Origin: Streptomyces sp. WZ-12
Lineage (GTDB): Bacteria > Actinomycetota > Actinomycetes > Streptomycetales > Streptomycetaceae
Length of the DNA: 64,000 nucleotides
Direction of reading: 5' to 3'
Assembly: GCF_028898845.1 (NCBI RefSeq)
Contig: NZ_CP118574.1
Location: forward strand, 3,998,501 to 4,062,500
This document shows positions 24,887 through 33,648 of this stretch, piece by piece; position 1 is the first letter of the stretch; every line of letters begins with the position of its first letter. The notes under the pieces are model-generated. The model did no database searches and was not told the DNA's origin. It worked only from the letters and a program-made list of their open reading frames with translations. Made by a program: the position numbers and the translations under genes.

Positions 24887-25962
24887 CCGTCGCCACCAGC
24901 CACCGCCACCGCAAGGTCGCCGAGCCGCGCACCCCGCTCGCCCTGAAGCAGTCCCGGCTCCCCCGTTGGACGCTGCCGGTCCTCGCCCTGGTCTCCGTCG
25001 CCGCGGGCTGTGGCATCGGGCTGGCCGCCGGCCTCGACTCGACGGTCCAGTGGGGTCTGATCGCCGCGCTGCTCTTCCTCGTCGTCACCTACGTGCTGAC
25101 CGCGGCCGTCGAGGGCGGCCGCCAGGCCAAGGACCGGCTGGCCACCAGCATGGTGTGGACCGCCTTCCTGCTCGCGGTGGTGCCGCTGGCCTCGCTGCTG
25201 TGGGAGACCATCGACCGCGGCACCAAGGTCCTCGACGGATACTTCCTGTCCCACTCGATGGGCACACTGCCCGACGCGCTGCCCGGCGGCGGCGTCTACC
25301 ACGCGATCATCGGCACCCTGGAGCAGGTCGGCCTGGCGACGCTGATCGCCGCCCCGCTCGGGCTGTTGACCGCGATCTACCTCGTCGAGTACGGCCGCGG
25401 CAAGCTCGCCAAGGTCGTCACCTTCTTCGTCGACGTGATGACCGGCATCCCCTCCATCGTCGCGGGCCTGTTCGTCCTCTCCGTGTGGATCCTGATCCTC
25501 GGCTTCGGCCCGTCCGGCTTCGCCGGCTCGATGGCGCTGGCGATCCTGATGATGCCGGTGGTGGTCCGCTCCACCGAGGAGATGCTCAAGCTGGTCCCGA
25601 ACGAGCTGCGTGAGGCATCGCTCGCCCTCGGCGTCCCGAAGTGGCGCACGATCCTCAAGGTCGTCCTGCCGACGTCGATCGGCGGCATCACCACCGGCGT
25701 GATGCTCGCCATCGCCCGCATCGCCGGCGAGACCGCCCCGGTGCTGCTGCTGGTCTGGGGCGCCAAGACGATCAACAACAACCCCTTCGAGGGCGCCCAG
25801 CAGTCCCTGCCGCTCTACGTCTTCCAGCAGTGGCAGCAGGGCTCCGACGCCTCCTACGACCGGGCCTGGGCCGCGGCACTCGTGCTGATCGCCTTCGTCA
25901 TGGTCCTGAACCTGGTGGCCCGCGGCATCGCCCGCTGGAAGGCCCCGCAAAGGACGCGCTGA
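24883..25962 (+). CDS. pstA: Phosphate ABC transporter permease PstA
   Basis: 359 residues. Two hydrophobic segments precede the core permease domain, which contains [40 protein letters not shown] and the EAA loop [20 protein letters not shown]. The late [20 protein letters not shown] segment is typical of PstA. The ATG overlaps the pstC stop by four bases, so translation is coupled. Confidence 0.96.
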   Translation: MTVATSHRHRKVAEPRTPLALKQSRLPRWTLPVLALVSVAAGCGIGLAAGLDSTVQWGLIAALLFLVVTYVLTAAVEGGRQAKDRLATSMVWTAFLLAVVPLASLLWETIDRGTKVLDGYFLSHSMGTLPDALPGGGVYHAIIGTLEQVGLATLIAAPLGLLTAIYLVEYGRGKLAKVVTFFVDVMTGIPSIVAGLFVLSVWILILGFGPSGFAGSMALAILMMPVVVRSTEEMLKLVPNELREASLALGVPKWRTILKVVLPTSIGGITTGVMLAIARIAGETAPVLLLVWGAKTINNNPFEGAQQSLPLYVFQQWQQGSDASYDRAWAAALVLIAFVMVLNLVARGIARWKAPQRTR

Positions 25963-26050
25963 CCCCCAGCCGGAGCGGAAGCACAGTGCAGTCCGACCAT
26001 CCAGCCAGCGGCCGCTGACCGAGCCGCAGCAGAAAGAAGCAGTGATTGAC

Positions 26051-26827
26051 ATGGCCAAGCGCATCGACGTCAGCGGCCTGAACGCGTACTACGGCTCCCA
26101 CAAGGCCATCGACGACATCTCGATGACCGTCGAGCCGCGCTCGGTGACCGCCTTCATCGGCCCCTCCGGCTGCGGCAAGTCGACCTTCCTGCGCACCCTG
26201 AACCGGATGCACGAGGTCACCCCCGGCGGCCGCGTCGAGGGCAAGGTGCTGCTCGACGACGAGAACCTCTACGGCGCGGGCGTCGACCCGGTGGCCGTCC
26301 GGCGCACCGTCGGCATGGTCTTCCAGCGCCCCAACCCGTTCCCCACGATGTCGATCTTCGACAACGTGGCGGCCGGCCTGCGGCTCAACGGCGGCTACAA
26401 GAAGAGCGAGCTCAAGGAGATCGTCGAGCGCTCCCTCAAGGGCGCCAACCTCTGGAACGAGGTCAAGGACCGGCTGAACAAGCCGGGCTCGGGCCTGTCC
26501 GGCGGCCAGCAGCAGCGGCTGTGCATCGCCCGCGCCATCGCGGTCGAGCCGCAGGTGCTGCTGATGGACGAGCCCTGCTCCGCGCTCGACCCGATCTCCA
26601 CGCTCGCCATCGAGGACCTCATCGGGGAGCTCAAGGAGCGCTTCACGATCGTCATCGTCACGCACAACATGCAGCAGGCCGCGCGGGTCTCGGACCGCAC
26701 CGCGTTCTTCAACCTGGCGGCCGTCGGCAAGCCCGGCAAGCTCATCGAGATCGACGAGACCGAGCGGATCTTCTCCAACCCGTCGGTCCAGGCCACCGAG
26801 GACTACATCTCCGGCCGCTTCGGCTGA
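26051..26827 (+). CDS. pstB: Phosphate ABC transporter ATP-binding protein
   Basis: 258 residues. Walker A is GPSGCGKST, the Q-loop VFQRPNPFP, the signature LSGGQQQRL, Walker [13 protein letters not shown] and the switch His in IVTHNMQQ. It powers PstCA. Streptomyces PstB proteins start MAKRIDVSG, so I use the ATG at 26051; a GTG nine bases upstream (26042) is possible and sits nearer the AGAAAGAAG ribosome site. A bidirectional terminator separates it from pit. Confidence 0.95.
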   Translation: MAKRIDVSGLNAYYGSHKAIDDISMTVEPRSVTAFIGPSGCGKSTFLRTLNRMHEVTPGGRVEGKVLLDDENLYGAGVDPVAVRRTVGMVFQRPNPFPTMSIFDNVAAGLRLNGGYKKSELKEIVERSLKGANLWNEVKDRLNKPGSGLSGGQQQRLCIARAIAVEPQVLLMDEPCSALDPISTLAIEDLIGELKERFTIVIVTHNMQQAARVSDRTAFFNLAAVGKPGKLIEIDETERIFSNPSVQATEDYISGRFG

Positions 26828-26884
26828 GTCCGTCGGCCGCCCCCGGTGTCCCGCGGTGCTGCATGGCGGTGCCACCGCAGGACG

Positions 26885-26919
26885 AAGGGCCCGCCCCCGT
26901 AACCCGGGGACGGGCCCTT
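26885..26919. terminator. Bidirectional terminator between pstB and pit
   Basis: AAGGGCCCGCCCCCG (26885-26899) pairs with CGGGGACGGGCCCTT (26905-26919) through a 5-nt loop with one mismatch. AT pairs at the stem base give short A and T runs on both sides, suiting the convergent pstB and pit transcripts. Confidence 0.82.
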
Positions 26920-26942
26920 TCACCGTCGTGCGCCCAGCGGCG

Positions 26943-27941
26943 TCAGGCGAAGGTGAGCTTGATGAACCAGAACGCCAGGGCGGCGACCAGCGCCGCGGCC
27001 GGCATGGTGATGAACCAGCCCATCACGATGTTCTTGGCCACGCCCCACCGCACCGCGCGCGGGCGCTTGGTCGAGCCGACGCCCATGATCGAGGCGGTGA
27101 TGACGTGGGTGGTGGAGATCGGCGCGTGGAACATGAAGGACGCCAGGTACATCACCGACGCGGAGGTGGTCTCCGCGGCGAAGCCCTGCGGCGGGTCCAG
27201 CTCGATGATCCGCCGGCCCAGCGTCCGCATGATGCGCCAGCCGCCCGCGTAGGTGCCGAGCGACATGGTGATCGCGCAGGCCAGCTTGACCCACAGCGGA
27301 ATGGCGTCGTCGGCCGTCTCGACATCGGCGATGACCAGCGCCATCACCACGATGCCCATGGTCTTCTGGGCGTCCTGGAGGCCGTGCCCGAGCGCCATGC
27401 CGGCCGCCGAGACGGTCTGCGCTATGCGGAAGCCGCGCTTCGCCTTGTGCGGGTTGGCCTTCCGGAACAGCCAGAGGATCACGACCATCACGAGGTAGCC
27501 GAGCACCAGCCCGATGACGGGCGAGATGAACATCGGCAGGACGACCTTCTCGACCACCCCCGACCAGATCACCTGCGTCCCGCCGGCCAGCGCCGCGCCG
27601 ACCATGCCGCCGAACAGCGCGTGCGAGGAGGACGACGGCAGACCGAAGTACCAGGTGACGAGGTTCCAGACCACGGCACCGAGCAGCGCGGCGAAGAGGA
27701 TGCCCATCCCCTTGCTGCCGTGGGGAGTTGCGATCAGCCCCTCGCTGACCGTCTTGGCGACGCCGCTGCCGAGGAAGGCGCCGGCGAGGTTCATCACGGC
27801 CGCCATCGCCAGCGCGGCCCGGGGGGTCAGGGCCCGCGTCGAGACCGAGGTCGCGATCGCGTTCGCCGAGTCGTGGAAGCCGTTGGTATAGGTGAATCCG
27901 AGCGCGACCCCAATGGTCACGATGAGCGCGAAGGTGTCCAT
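26943..27941 (-). CDS. pit: Low-affinity inorganic phosphate transporter, Pit family
   Basis: 332 residues, about ten transmembrane helices. The duplicated PiT signature is seen as GFTYTNGFHDSANAIATSVS near the N-terminus and FHAPISTTHVITASIMGVGS near the C-terminus, with GLPSSSSHALFGGMVGAA in between. It imports metal-phosphate with protons. The DUF47 accessory gene lies 10 bp upstream in the same operon. Streptomyces homologues are called PitH. Confidence 0.95.
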   Translation of the reverse strand: MDTFALIVTIGVALGFTYTNGFHDSANAIATSVSTRALTPRAALAMAAVMNLAGAFLGSGVAKTVSEGLIATPHGSKGMGILFAALLGAVVWNLVTWYFGLPSSSSHALFGGMVGAALAGGTQVIWSGVVEKVVLPMFISPVIGLVLGYLVMVVILWLFRKANPHKAKRGFRIAQTVSAAGMALGHGLQDAQKTMGIVVMALVIADVETADDAIPLWVKLACAITMSLGTYAGGWRIMRTLGRRIIELDPPQGFAAETTSASVMYLASFMFHAPISTTHVITASIMGVGSTKRPRAVRWGVAKNIVMGWFITMPAAALVAALAFWFIKLTFA

Positions 27942-27951
27942 GGCGGTGGGC

Positions 27952-28572
27952 TCAGGACTCCTTGACCGCGATGGTCTCGACGGTGTTGGCGACGTGCTCG
28001 AAGGCGTCCGCCGCCTCCTCCAGGATGTCCACGATCTGCTTGAGCTTGAGCACCTCGATGGCGTCGTACTTGCCGTTGAAGAGGTGGGCCAGCAGCTTGC
28101 GGTGGATCTGGTCGGCCTGGTTCTCCAGGCGGTTGACCTCGATCCAGTACTCGGTGAGGTTGGCCATCGTGCGGAGGTTCGGCATCGCCTCGGCGGTCAG
28201 CTCGGCCGCCCGCGCCAGCACCTCGATCTGCTGCTCGACGCCCTTGGGGAGTTCGTCGATCTTGTAGAGGACGACCAGATCGACGGCCTCCTCCATGAAG
28301 TCCATGATGTCGTCGAGCGACGAGGCCAGCGCGTAGATGTCCTCGCGGTCGAACGGCGTGATGAACGAGGAGTTGAGCTGGTGGAAGATCGCGTGCGTCG
28401 CGTCGTCCCCGGCGTGCTCGGCCGCTCGCATCCGTTCGGCGATCTCGGCCCGTGCGGAGGCGTCCGCCCCGAGCAGTTCCATCAGGAGTTTGGAGCCTGT
28501 GACGATGTTGTCCGCGGACGCCGCGAACATGTCGTAGAAGCTCGTCTCCCTGGGGGTCAGACGAAAGCGCAC
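27952..28572 (-). CDS. DUF47 (PhoU-like) Pit accessory protein
   Basis: 206 residues, nearly all alpha-helical: FYDMFAASADNIVTGSKLLM, ERMRAAEHAGDDATHAIFHQ, FITPFDREDIYALASSLDDI and DQIHRKLLAHLFNGKYDAIE. The E-x3-D and D-x3-D pairs match the metal-cluster motifs of PhoU-related proteins. Encoded just before pit, such proteins tune phosphate transport. Start is GTG at 28572; a tandem GGTTAGCTG repeat lies about 60-78 bp upstream. Confidence 0.93.
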   Translation of the reverse strand: MRFRLTPRETSFYDMFAASADNIVTGSKLLMELLGADASARAEIAERMRAAEHAGDDATHAIFHQLNSSFITPFDREDIYALASSLDDIMDFMEEAVDLVVLYKIDELPKGVEQQIEVLARAAELTAEAMPNLRTMANLTEYWIEVNRLENQADQIHRKLLAHLFNGKYDAIEVLKLKQIVDILEEAADAFEHVANTVETIAVKES

Positions 28573-28632
28573 GTGAAATCCTCGGGGTACATCGGATTCG
28601 GTCGAGTTGATGCTAGGCGCATCATCCAGCCA

Positions 28633-28650
28633 CAGCTAACCCAGCTAACC
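28633..28650 (-). promoter_or_regulatory. Tandem 9-bp repeat upstream of the DUF47-pit operon
   Basis: On the minus strand GGTTAGCTG occurs twice without a gap (28650-28633), followed by a weaker TGGCTG. It sits where a -35 or activator site would be. The period (9) and core differ from the PHO box, so PhoP is not obviously the binder. Confidence 0.45.
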
Positions 28651-28726
28651 GGCATTCCTTCAGTGTCGCCTATCGGGCAGCATGCTCTGCACGGGGTACC
28701 GCGAGGGCCCGAAAACTTCGGTACGA

Positions 28727-28745
28727 TATACCCGCCGGGGGTATA
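28727..28745 (+). promoter_or_regulatory. CsoR operator upstream of csoR
   Basis: TATACCC-GCCGG-GGGTATA is a perfect dyad of the GC-centred type bound by copper-sensing CsoR proteins, 30 bp before the csoR start. It points to autorepression relieved by Cu(I). Confidence 0.88.
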
Positions 28746-28775
28746 CGGATCGCCTCAATACCACGGGAGATGGCC

Positions 28776-29192
28776 ATGACGACCACGGACGCGGACACCA
28801 GCGGCGGGACCGCACCCGCCGCGGCCTGCCACGGCCCCCAAGCGCATTCCGACCCCGCCGGCGGCACCGGATCTGTGACCGATACCGCTGTGGAGGATTC
28901 CGCGCCCGGCGGCCACGGCTACGCCAAGCAAAAGGACGCGCACATCAAGCGACTGCGCCGCATCGAGGGTCAGATCCGGGGCCTTCAGCGGATGCTCGAA
29001 GAAGACGTCTACTGCATCGACATACTCACCCAGGTCTCGGCGAGCACGAAGGGCCTGCAGTCCTTCGGGCTCCAGTTGCTGGAGGAGCACCTGCGGCACT
29101 GCGTCGCCGACGCCGCCACCAAGGGGCCCGAGGCCATCGACGCCAAGGTCCAGGAGGCGACCAAGGCCATCGAGCGGATGCTGCGGAGCTGA
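28776..29192 (+). CDS. csoR: Copper-sensing transcriptional repressor CsoR
   Basis: 138 residues, the last 90 forming the CsoR/RcnR four-helix fold: KDAHIKRLRRIEGQIRGLQR, then the Cu(I) ligands C80 (EDVYCIDIL), H105 and C109 (EEHLRHC) at the canonical C-x24-H-x3-C spacing. Residues 1-50 are a His- and Cys-containing flexible tail. The second ATG (28776) is chosen because GGGAG would touch the first (28770). It sits behind its own operator, but no copper ATPase or chaperone gene adjoins it, so targets must be elsewhere. Confidence 0.95.
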   Translation: MTTTDADTSGGTAPAAACHGPQAHSDPAGGTGSVTDTAVEDSAPGGHGYAKQKDAHIKRLRRIEGQIRGLQRMLEEDVYCIDILTQVSASTKGLQSFGLQLLEEHLRHCVADAATKGPEAIDAKVQEATKAIERMLRS

Positions 29193-29225
29193 CGTCCGGC
29201 GGTCCACGACCCGTCAGCGGGCCCG

Positions 29226-29420
29226 TCAGCGCGGGTCCGGCGTCTCCCGGTCGGCCCCCTCGCCCCGTGGTACCCCGACCACGTGCAGGAGTTCGTCGAT
29301 CCGGTCGGTGCTCAGCCGGTCCTCGCTCGCGGCCGCCGCCGCGATCATCAACTCACCGGTGAGGTCGATCTCCACGAGGGCCACCTGGTCCTGAACGGTC
29401 GGATGGCGATGGGCCGGCAC
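29226..29420 (-). CDS. Conserved-looking 64-residue protein of unknown function
   Basis: GTG at 29420 has the strong site AAGGAGGAGG 8 nt upstream. The protein (VPAHRHPTVQDQVALVEIDL, then TGELMIAAAAASEDRLSTDR and IDELLHVVGVPRGE) shows regular helix-forming coding pattern and C/G third positions. It has no membrane segment or known motif. It converges on csoR; function unknown. Confidence 0.68.
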   Translation of the reverse strand: MPAHRHPTVQDQVALVEIDLTGELMIAAAAASEDRLSTDRIDELLHVVGVPRGEGADRETPDPR

Positions 29421-29556
29421 GTCCGACACCTCCTCCTTCGAGCGCCTTCCCACGCCGTGGTGGCTACCCGACAGCGTAAGGAGGGCCGCCCGCCCCGCAC
29501 ATGGCACGGAAGGACCATTTCCGCTCCGGCGGGAGGGCCGGCGCGGACGCCGCGGC

Positions 29557-30429
29557 CTACGAGGGCGCCGAGGCGATCTTCCCGGTGTAGATGTCGCGCC
29601 GGTCCGGCAGCCGCACCGCGACCCTGCTGCCGAACCCGTACAACACGGTCGTCGACGTCACGGCCGCCCCCTTCGGCGCCCCGTTGGCGAAGCGGAACCG
29701 CTGGCGGACCTTGCGCAGCCGCCCGGCGTCGTCCAGATACGCGTCGAACGGCACCAGCGCGGTGGTGAACCCTTTTTCCGCCGCCACCAGCGCGGGCCGG
29801 GTGCGCGCCGACGCCGCCCCGGCGGCCGCGGTCAGATCGGTCGTCCCGCGGTAGTGCCGCACCACGACCCCGCCCAGCCGCTCCTGCCCCTGGTACGTCA
29901 CCTCCCGCGCGCCGCGCAGCAGTTCGGCGGCGGCCAGCGGATCGGTCGCCCCGCCGGTGACCAGATTCCCGTCGGTCAGCGCCGCGGTGTCCACCCGCAC
30001 CCACTTGTCGGCCGGCACCCCCGCCCCGCGGTTCTTCATGAACAGCGCGCCGGGCGCCAGGATCTCGGTGATCGGCTGGTGACCGCCGCTGGGCTTGCCC
30101 TTCAGATCCGGCAGCACCACCCTCAACTGCCCGCTGCCGGCGGCGAAGTCATAGCCCCCGGTACCCCGGATCGCCACCCGCGTCCCGCCGCTGACCGTCT
30201 CCATCGCCGTCCGCACCTTGGCGGTGCCCGCCCGGACCAGCTCCTCGATGCCACGCCGCAGCTCCACCGCGCCCGTCGCCCGCACCGCGGCGCGCACCGG
30301 CTGCGCCTGGTCGTCCGCCGCGGCCCCCTCCGACGAACAGCCCGTCGTCGCCAGCAGCCCCGCCATCAGCCCCGTCCCGCACGCCACGGCCGCGGCGACC
30401 GCGCCGACTCGCCTGTCCTGCACCACCAT
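29557..30429 (-). CDS. Putative lipoprotein (LppX/LprG-like fold suspected)
   Basis: 290 residues. MVVQDRRVGAVAAAVACGTG with LMAGLLATTGC is a lipoprotein signal with Cys as the predicted acylation site, followed by an acidic linker. The body has alternating beta-strand segments (TRVAIRGTGGYDFAAGSGQL, KWVRVDTAALTDGN, REVTYQGQERLGGVVVRHYR, TTALVPFDAYLDDAGRLRKV), consistent with the half-barrel LppX_LprAFG family, but the match is by pattern only. Start at 30429 puts GAGGGGG 10 nt upstream; a longer frame to 30579 would bury the signal peptide. Confidence 0.78.
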   Translation of the reverse strand: MVVQDRRVGAVAAAVACGTGLMAGLLATTGCSSEGAAADDQAQPVRAAVRATGAVELRRGIEELVRAGTAKVRTAMETVSGGTRVAIRGTGGYDFAAGSGQLRVVLPDLKGKPSGGHQPITEILAPGALFMKNRGAGVPADKWVRVDTAALTDGNLVTGGATDPLAAAELLRGAREVTYQGQERLGGVVVRHYRGTTDLTAAAGAASARTRPALVAAEKGFTTALVPFDAYLDDAGRLRKVRQRFRFANGAPKGAAVTSTTVLYGFGSRVAVRLPDRRDIYTGKIASAPS

Positions 30430-30601
30430 GCGTACGAGCCCCCTCGGCCGCTCGTGCTCGGGACCGCCTGGGCCGGCCGGTCCGCTCGGGACGGTCACAC
30501 GTCCCGCCGCCGGCTCGTCTGACGGTGCGTCGACCGATCCGTTCAACGACCGTTCCGGGGCCTCGTCACGCAACGCCACCTGGGGCGCGTAGCGTGGCCG
30601 G

Positions 30602-30787
30602 GTGCCCGAACGCGTCCCGCATCAGACCTCCACCACCGAGCGCGGTGCCTTCTGCCTGGCGCGCTGCGCGTGCGGCTGGACCGGGATGGCCCGCCGCGCC
30701 CGCTCCCAGGCGCGCACCGACGCCGAGCGCCATCTGGCCTCGGTGCGGGGCGCCGACGACGCCGGTCCCGGGCGCCCCGTGGAATGA
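30602..30787 (+). CDS. Small Cys/Trp-containing protein, probably leaderless
   Basis: 61 residues from GTG 30602. The core CLARCACGWTGMARRARSQA with RTDAERH has a C-x3-C-x-C-G-W cluster that could bind metal, followed by a basic helix. TAGCGT at 30590-30595 is a good -10 placed so that the transcript would start at or next to the GTG, with no ribosome site. I recognise similar short proteins from other Streptomyces but not their function. Divergent from the lipoprotein gene. Confidence 0.62.
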   Translation: MPERVPHQTSTTERGAFCLARCACGWTGMARRARSQARTDAERHLASVRGADDAGPGRPVE

Positions 30788-31020
30788 CCCGGTCCGTTCC
30801 GGGAACCCACCACCCCTCGCGCCGCATCTGAGGAGTGAGGGCGCAACAGCACCACTGGGCAACGGACTTCACTCGCAAACCGGACGCCACCCGTGCACGG
30901 GGGCACCCCGGCCGGTCCCGCCAGGTACGGCGCCCCAGCGCACACGCCCCGCGACCACCGGCCGGCCGGACCGGCCGGGCAGGGGCCGGACCGTACGACA
31001 ACCAAGGGGGATTCATCCCA

Positions 31021-32607
31021 GTGAAGCGGCGCACACTCCTGATGGCCGGCGGCGGACTCACGACCGCCTCGCTCGCCTGGACCACCGGCTGCGACGGGCC
31101 CGGCGGCGCCTTCGCCGCGGCCTCCTCCGGCGGCGCGGCCGGCGGCACCGTCAACACCGCGGCCGCCGCCAAGTCCCCCACCACACAGGCCGCTTGGAGC
31201 GCACTCGGCAAGGGCCTGGACGGCGACCTGATACGCGCCTCCGACGCCTCCTACGCCACCGCCCGACGCCTCTACAACACCCGCTTCGACGCCCTCAAGC
31301 CGTCCGCCGTCGCCTACGTCAAGCACCCCGGCGACATCGCGGAGTGCCTGGCCTTCGCCCGCCGCTACGACACCCCCGTGGCCATCCGCAGCGGCGGCCA
31401 CTCCTACGCGGGCTTCTCCAGCGGCAACGGCAAGCTCATCATCGACGTCTCGGCGCTCAACAAGGTCGGCGCGCCCTCCGGCGGCACCACCCGGATCGGC
31501 GCCGGCGCCAAGCTCATCGACGTCTACGAGGGCCTGGGCGCGCACGGCGTGACGATACCCGGCGGCTCCTGCCCCACCGTCGGCATATCCGGCCTGACCC
31601 TCGGCGGCGGCCACGGCGTGGTCTCCCGCGCGTACGGGCTGACCTGCGACAGCCTCGTCGGCGCCACCGTCGTCACCGCCGACGGCAAGACCGTCGACTG
31701 CGACGCCGGCCACCACCCCGACCTCTTCTGGGCGCTGCGCGGGGCCGGCAACGGCAACTTCGGCGTGGTCACCGAACTGCGCTTCCGCACCCACCCGGCG
31801 CCCCGCGCGGTGATGGCGTACATGACCTGGCCGTGGGCCAAGGCCGCGGCGGTGCTGGGCTCTTGGCAGAAGTGGGGCCCGGACCAGGCCGACGAGATAT
31901 GGTCCACCGCCCACTTCGACGCCCGGCCGGGCGGCACCCCGGGCGTCTCCGTCGCGGCCTTCTCCCTGGGCAGCCACCGCGACCTCCAGAACGCCGTGGA
32001 CAAGCTGGCCGACCAGCCCGGCGGCCCCGGCCCGGCCAGCCGCGTCAGCCTCACCCCGATCGGCTACCTGGAGGCGATGGAGGCGTACGCGGGCTGCTCG
32101 AAGAAGTCCAACGCCCAGTGCCACATGCCGGGCACGCTCCCCGGCCACAGCGGCGCCGGCACCCTGGGCCGGGAGACCTACGCCGCCCGCTCGCACTTCT
32201 TCGACCGCTCGCTGTCCGCGGCCGGCATCCAGACCCTGCTCTCCCAAATAGAGGCCGGCGGCCGCAAGGGCGTCGCCGGCAACGTCGCGCTCACCGCGCT
32301 GGGCGGCGCCATCAACCGCGTGGGCACCGGCGACACCGCCTTCGTCCACCGCCGCTCCCGCTTCCTCGCCCAGTACCTGACGTCCTGGTCGGCCACCGGC
32401 ACCGGCGCCGCCGGCACCGCCTGGCTCAACGGCTTCCACGCCGCGATGCACCGGCACTCCTCGGGCGCCGCCTACCAGAACTACACCGACGCCGCCCTGA
32501 CCGACTGGAAGTCCGCCTACTACGGGACGGCCGCCACCCGGCTCGACAAGGTCAAGCAGACCTACGACCCGCAGCGGCTGTTCAGCACCTTCGCGCAGGC
32601 CCTCTGA
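31021..32607 (+). CDS. Secreted BBE-type FAD-dependent oxidase (bicovalent flavin)
   Basis: 528 residues. MKRRTLLMAGGGLTTASLAW with TTGC is a twin-arginine-like/lipoprotein signal. The FAD domain holds both covalent anchors: His in AIRSGGHSYAGFS and Cys in GGSCPTVGISGLTLGGG. A substrate domain and the berberine-bridge C-terminal segment (AYYGTAATRLDKVKQTYDPQ) follow. Such oxidases act on sugars, alcohols or alkaloid-like compounds; the substrate is unknown. GTG start after AAGGGGG. A strong terminator follows. Confidence 0.93.
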   Translation: MKRRTLLMAGGGLTTASLAWTTGCDGPGGAFAAASSGGAAGGTVNTAAAAKSPTTQAAWSALGKGLDGDLIRASDASYATARRLYNTRFDALKPSAVAYVKHPGDIAECLAFARRYDTPVAIRSGGHSYAGFSSGNGKLIIDVSALNKVGAPSGGTTRIGAGAKLIDVYEGLGAHGVTIPGGSCPTVGISGLTLGGGHGVVSRAYGLTCDSLVGATVVTADGKTVDCDAGHHPDLFWALRGAGNGNFGVVTELRFRTHPAPRAVMAYMTWPWAKAAAVLGSWQKWGPDQADEIWSTAHFDARPGGTPGVSVAAFSLGSHRDLQNAVDKLADQPGGPGPASRVSLTPIGYLEAMEAYAGCSKKSNAQCHMPGTLPGHSGAGTLGRETYAARSHFFDRSLSAAGIQTLLSQIEAGGRKGVAGNVALTALGGAINRVGTGDTAFVHRRSRFLAQYLTSWSATGTGAAGTAWLNGFHAAMHRHSSGAAYQNYTDAALTDWKSAYYGTAATRLDKVKQTYDPQRLFSTFAQAL

Positions 32608-32631
32608 GCGCCCCGCCCGCCCGAGAACGCC

Positions 32632-32666
32632 GAGGGCCCGGCCCCCGCTCCAGGGGCCGGGCCCTC
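32632..32666. terminator. Strong bidirectional terminator after the FAD oxidase
   Basis: GAGGGCCCGGCCCC (32632-32645) and GGGGCCGGGCCCTC (32653-32666) make a perfect 14-bp stem with a 7-nt loop, between the convergent oxidase and PAP2 genes. Confidence 0.88.
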
Positions 32667-32698
32667 GCGCCGCGTTCCGTCGGTGCCGTCGGTCGCCG

Positions 32699-33430
32699 TC
32701 AGGCCGCCAGGTCCTTGTCCCGCTCGTCGTGGCGGTGCAGCGCCGGCTCGGCGCTGACCACCGGAGCCGGCCCGGACTCCGCGCCGCGCCCGTCCGCGGC
32801 CGGCTCCGCCGTCACTCCCCGCGCCCGCACCAGCCACCGCAGCGGGGAGCGCTCCACCGCCGTCATCAGCGGCACCAACAGCGCCTGCGCGAGCGGCGCC
32901 AGCAGCAGCGCGACGGCCGTGCCGAGGGCGAACCCGCCGATCACGTCGGTCGGGTAGTGGACGCCCAGGTAGACCCGGCAGAAGCCCTCCAGCAGCGCCA
33001 GCCCGATGCCGATCAGCCCGAAGCGGCGGTGTGCGACGAACAGGCCGACGCCGACGGCCATGGTGAGCGTGGCGTGGTCGCTGACGAACGAGAAGTCGCT
33101 CTTGCCCGGGACCAACACCGCAAGGCCGGCATGGTCCTTGAACGGCCGCGGCCGCTCGACGAAGCCGCGGATCGGGACGTTGGCCAGCAGCGCCAGCCCG
33201 GCGGCCAGCGGCGCCCACACCAACCCGGCGATCGCGGCCAGCCCTTCGGGCTTGCGGCGGGCGGACCACCAGGCGAGCAGACACAGCACCCCGAGGGCGG
33301 CGATCAGGCCGTACTCACCGATGAACTCCATCGCGCGGTTCACCCCTTGCGGGGCGTGCTTCGCGAGGCCGTTGATGCCGTCGAGCACGTCGACATCGGG
33401 GTTGGGCCCCTCGAATGCGAGTCCAGCCAT
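32699..33430 (-). CDS. PAP2-family membrane phosphatase
   Basis: 243 residues with five or six hydrophobic helices. The phosphatase signature is FVERPRPFKDH (K/R-x6-RP), FVSDHATLTMAVG (with Ser-Asp-His where Ser-Gly-His is usual) and CRVYLGVHYPTDVIGG (R-x5-H-x3-D). It probably hydrolyses lipid pyrophosphates or phosphatidic acid at the membrane surface. The C-terminal 45 residues are a charged tail. It converges on the oxidase gene. Confidence 0.9.
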   Translation of the reverse strand: MAGLAFEGPNPDVDVLDGINGLAKHAPQGVNRAMEFIGEYGLIAALGVLCLLAWWSARRKPEGLAAIAGLVWAPLAAGLALLANVPIRGFVERPRPFKDHAGLAVLVPGKSDFSFVSDHATLTMAVGVGLFVAHRRFGLIGIGLALLEGFCRVYLGVHYPTDVIGGFALGTAVALLLAPLAQALLVPLMTAVERSPLRWLVRARGVTAEPAADGRGAESGPAPVVSAEPALHRHDERDKDLAA

Positions 33431-33648
33431 CTGCCGTGGCCCCTTATCTTCCGCGCGCGCGTGCGCCGCCTACGTGCTACCAACCCCCGTTGCCGATCTG
33501 TGTGGCCGTCGAGCGCGAACCGTCGACAGGGTGCTTGCGTTCCCACGCCAAGGAAACGCGCCACCCACCTCCGGCGTTCCACTCTCCACGGGATGATCAC
33601 CAGGACGTTATCGGAACTTGACACATCACCGCAGTTCAGAACCCATGG

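Noticed and set aside
28633..28650. PHO box for the DUF47-pit operon
   Set aside because: The repeat is 9 bp with core GGTTAGCTG; PhoP sites have 11-bp units with GTTCACC. I list it only as an unassigned repeat.
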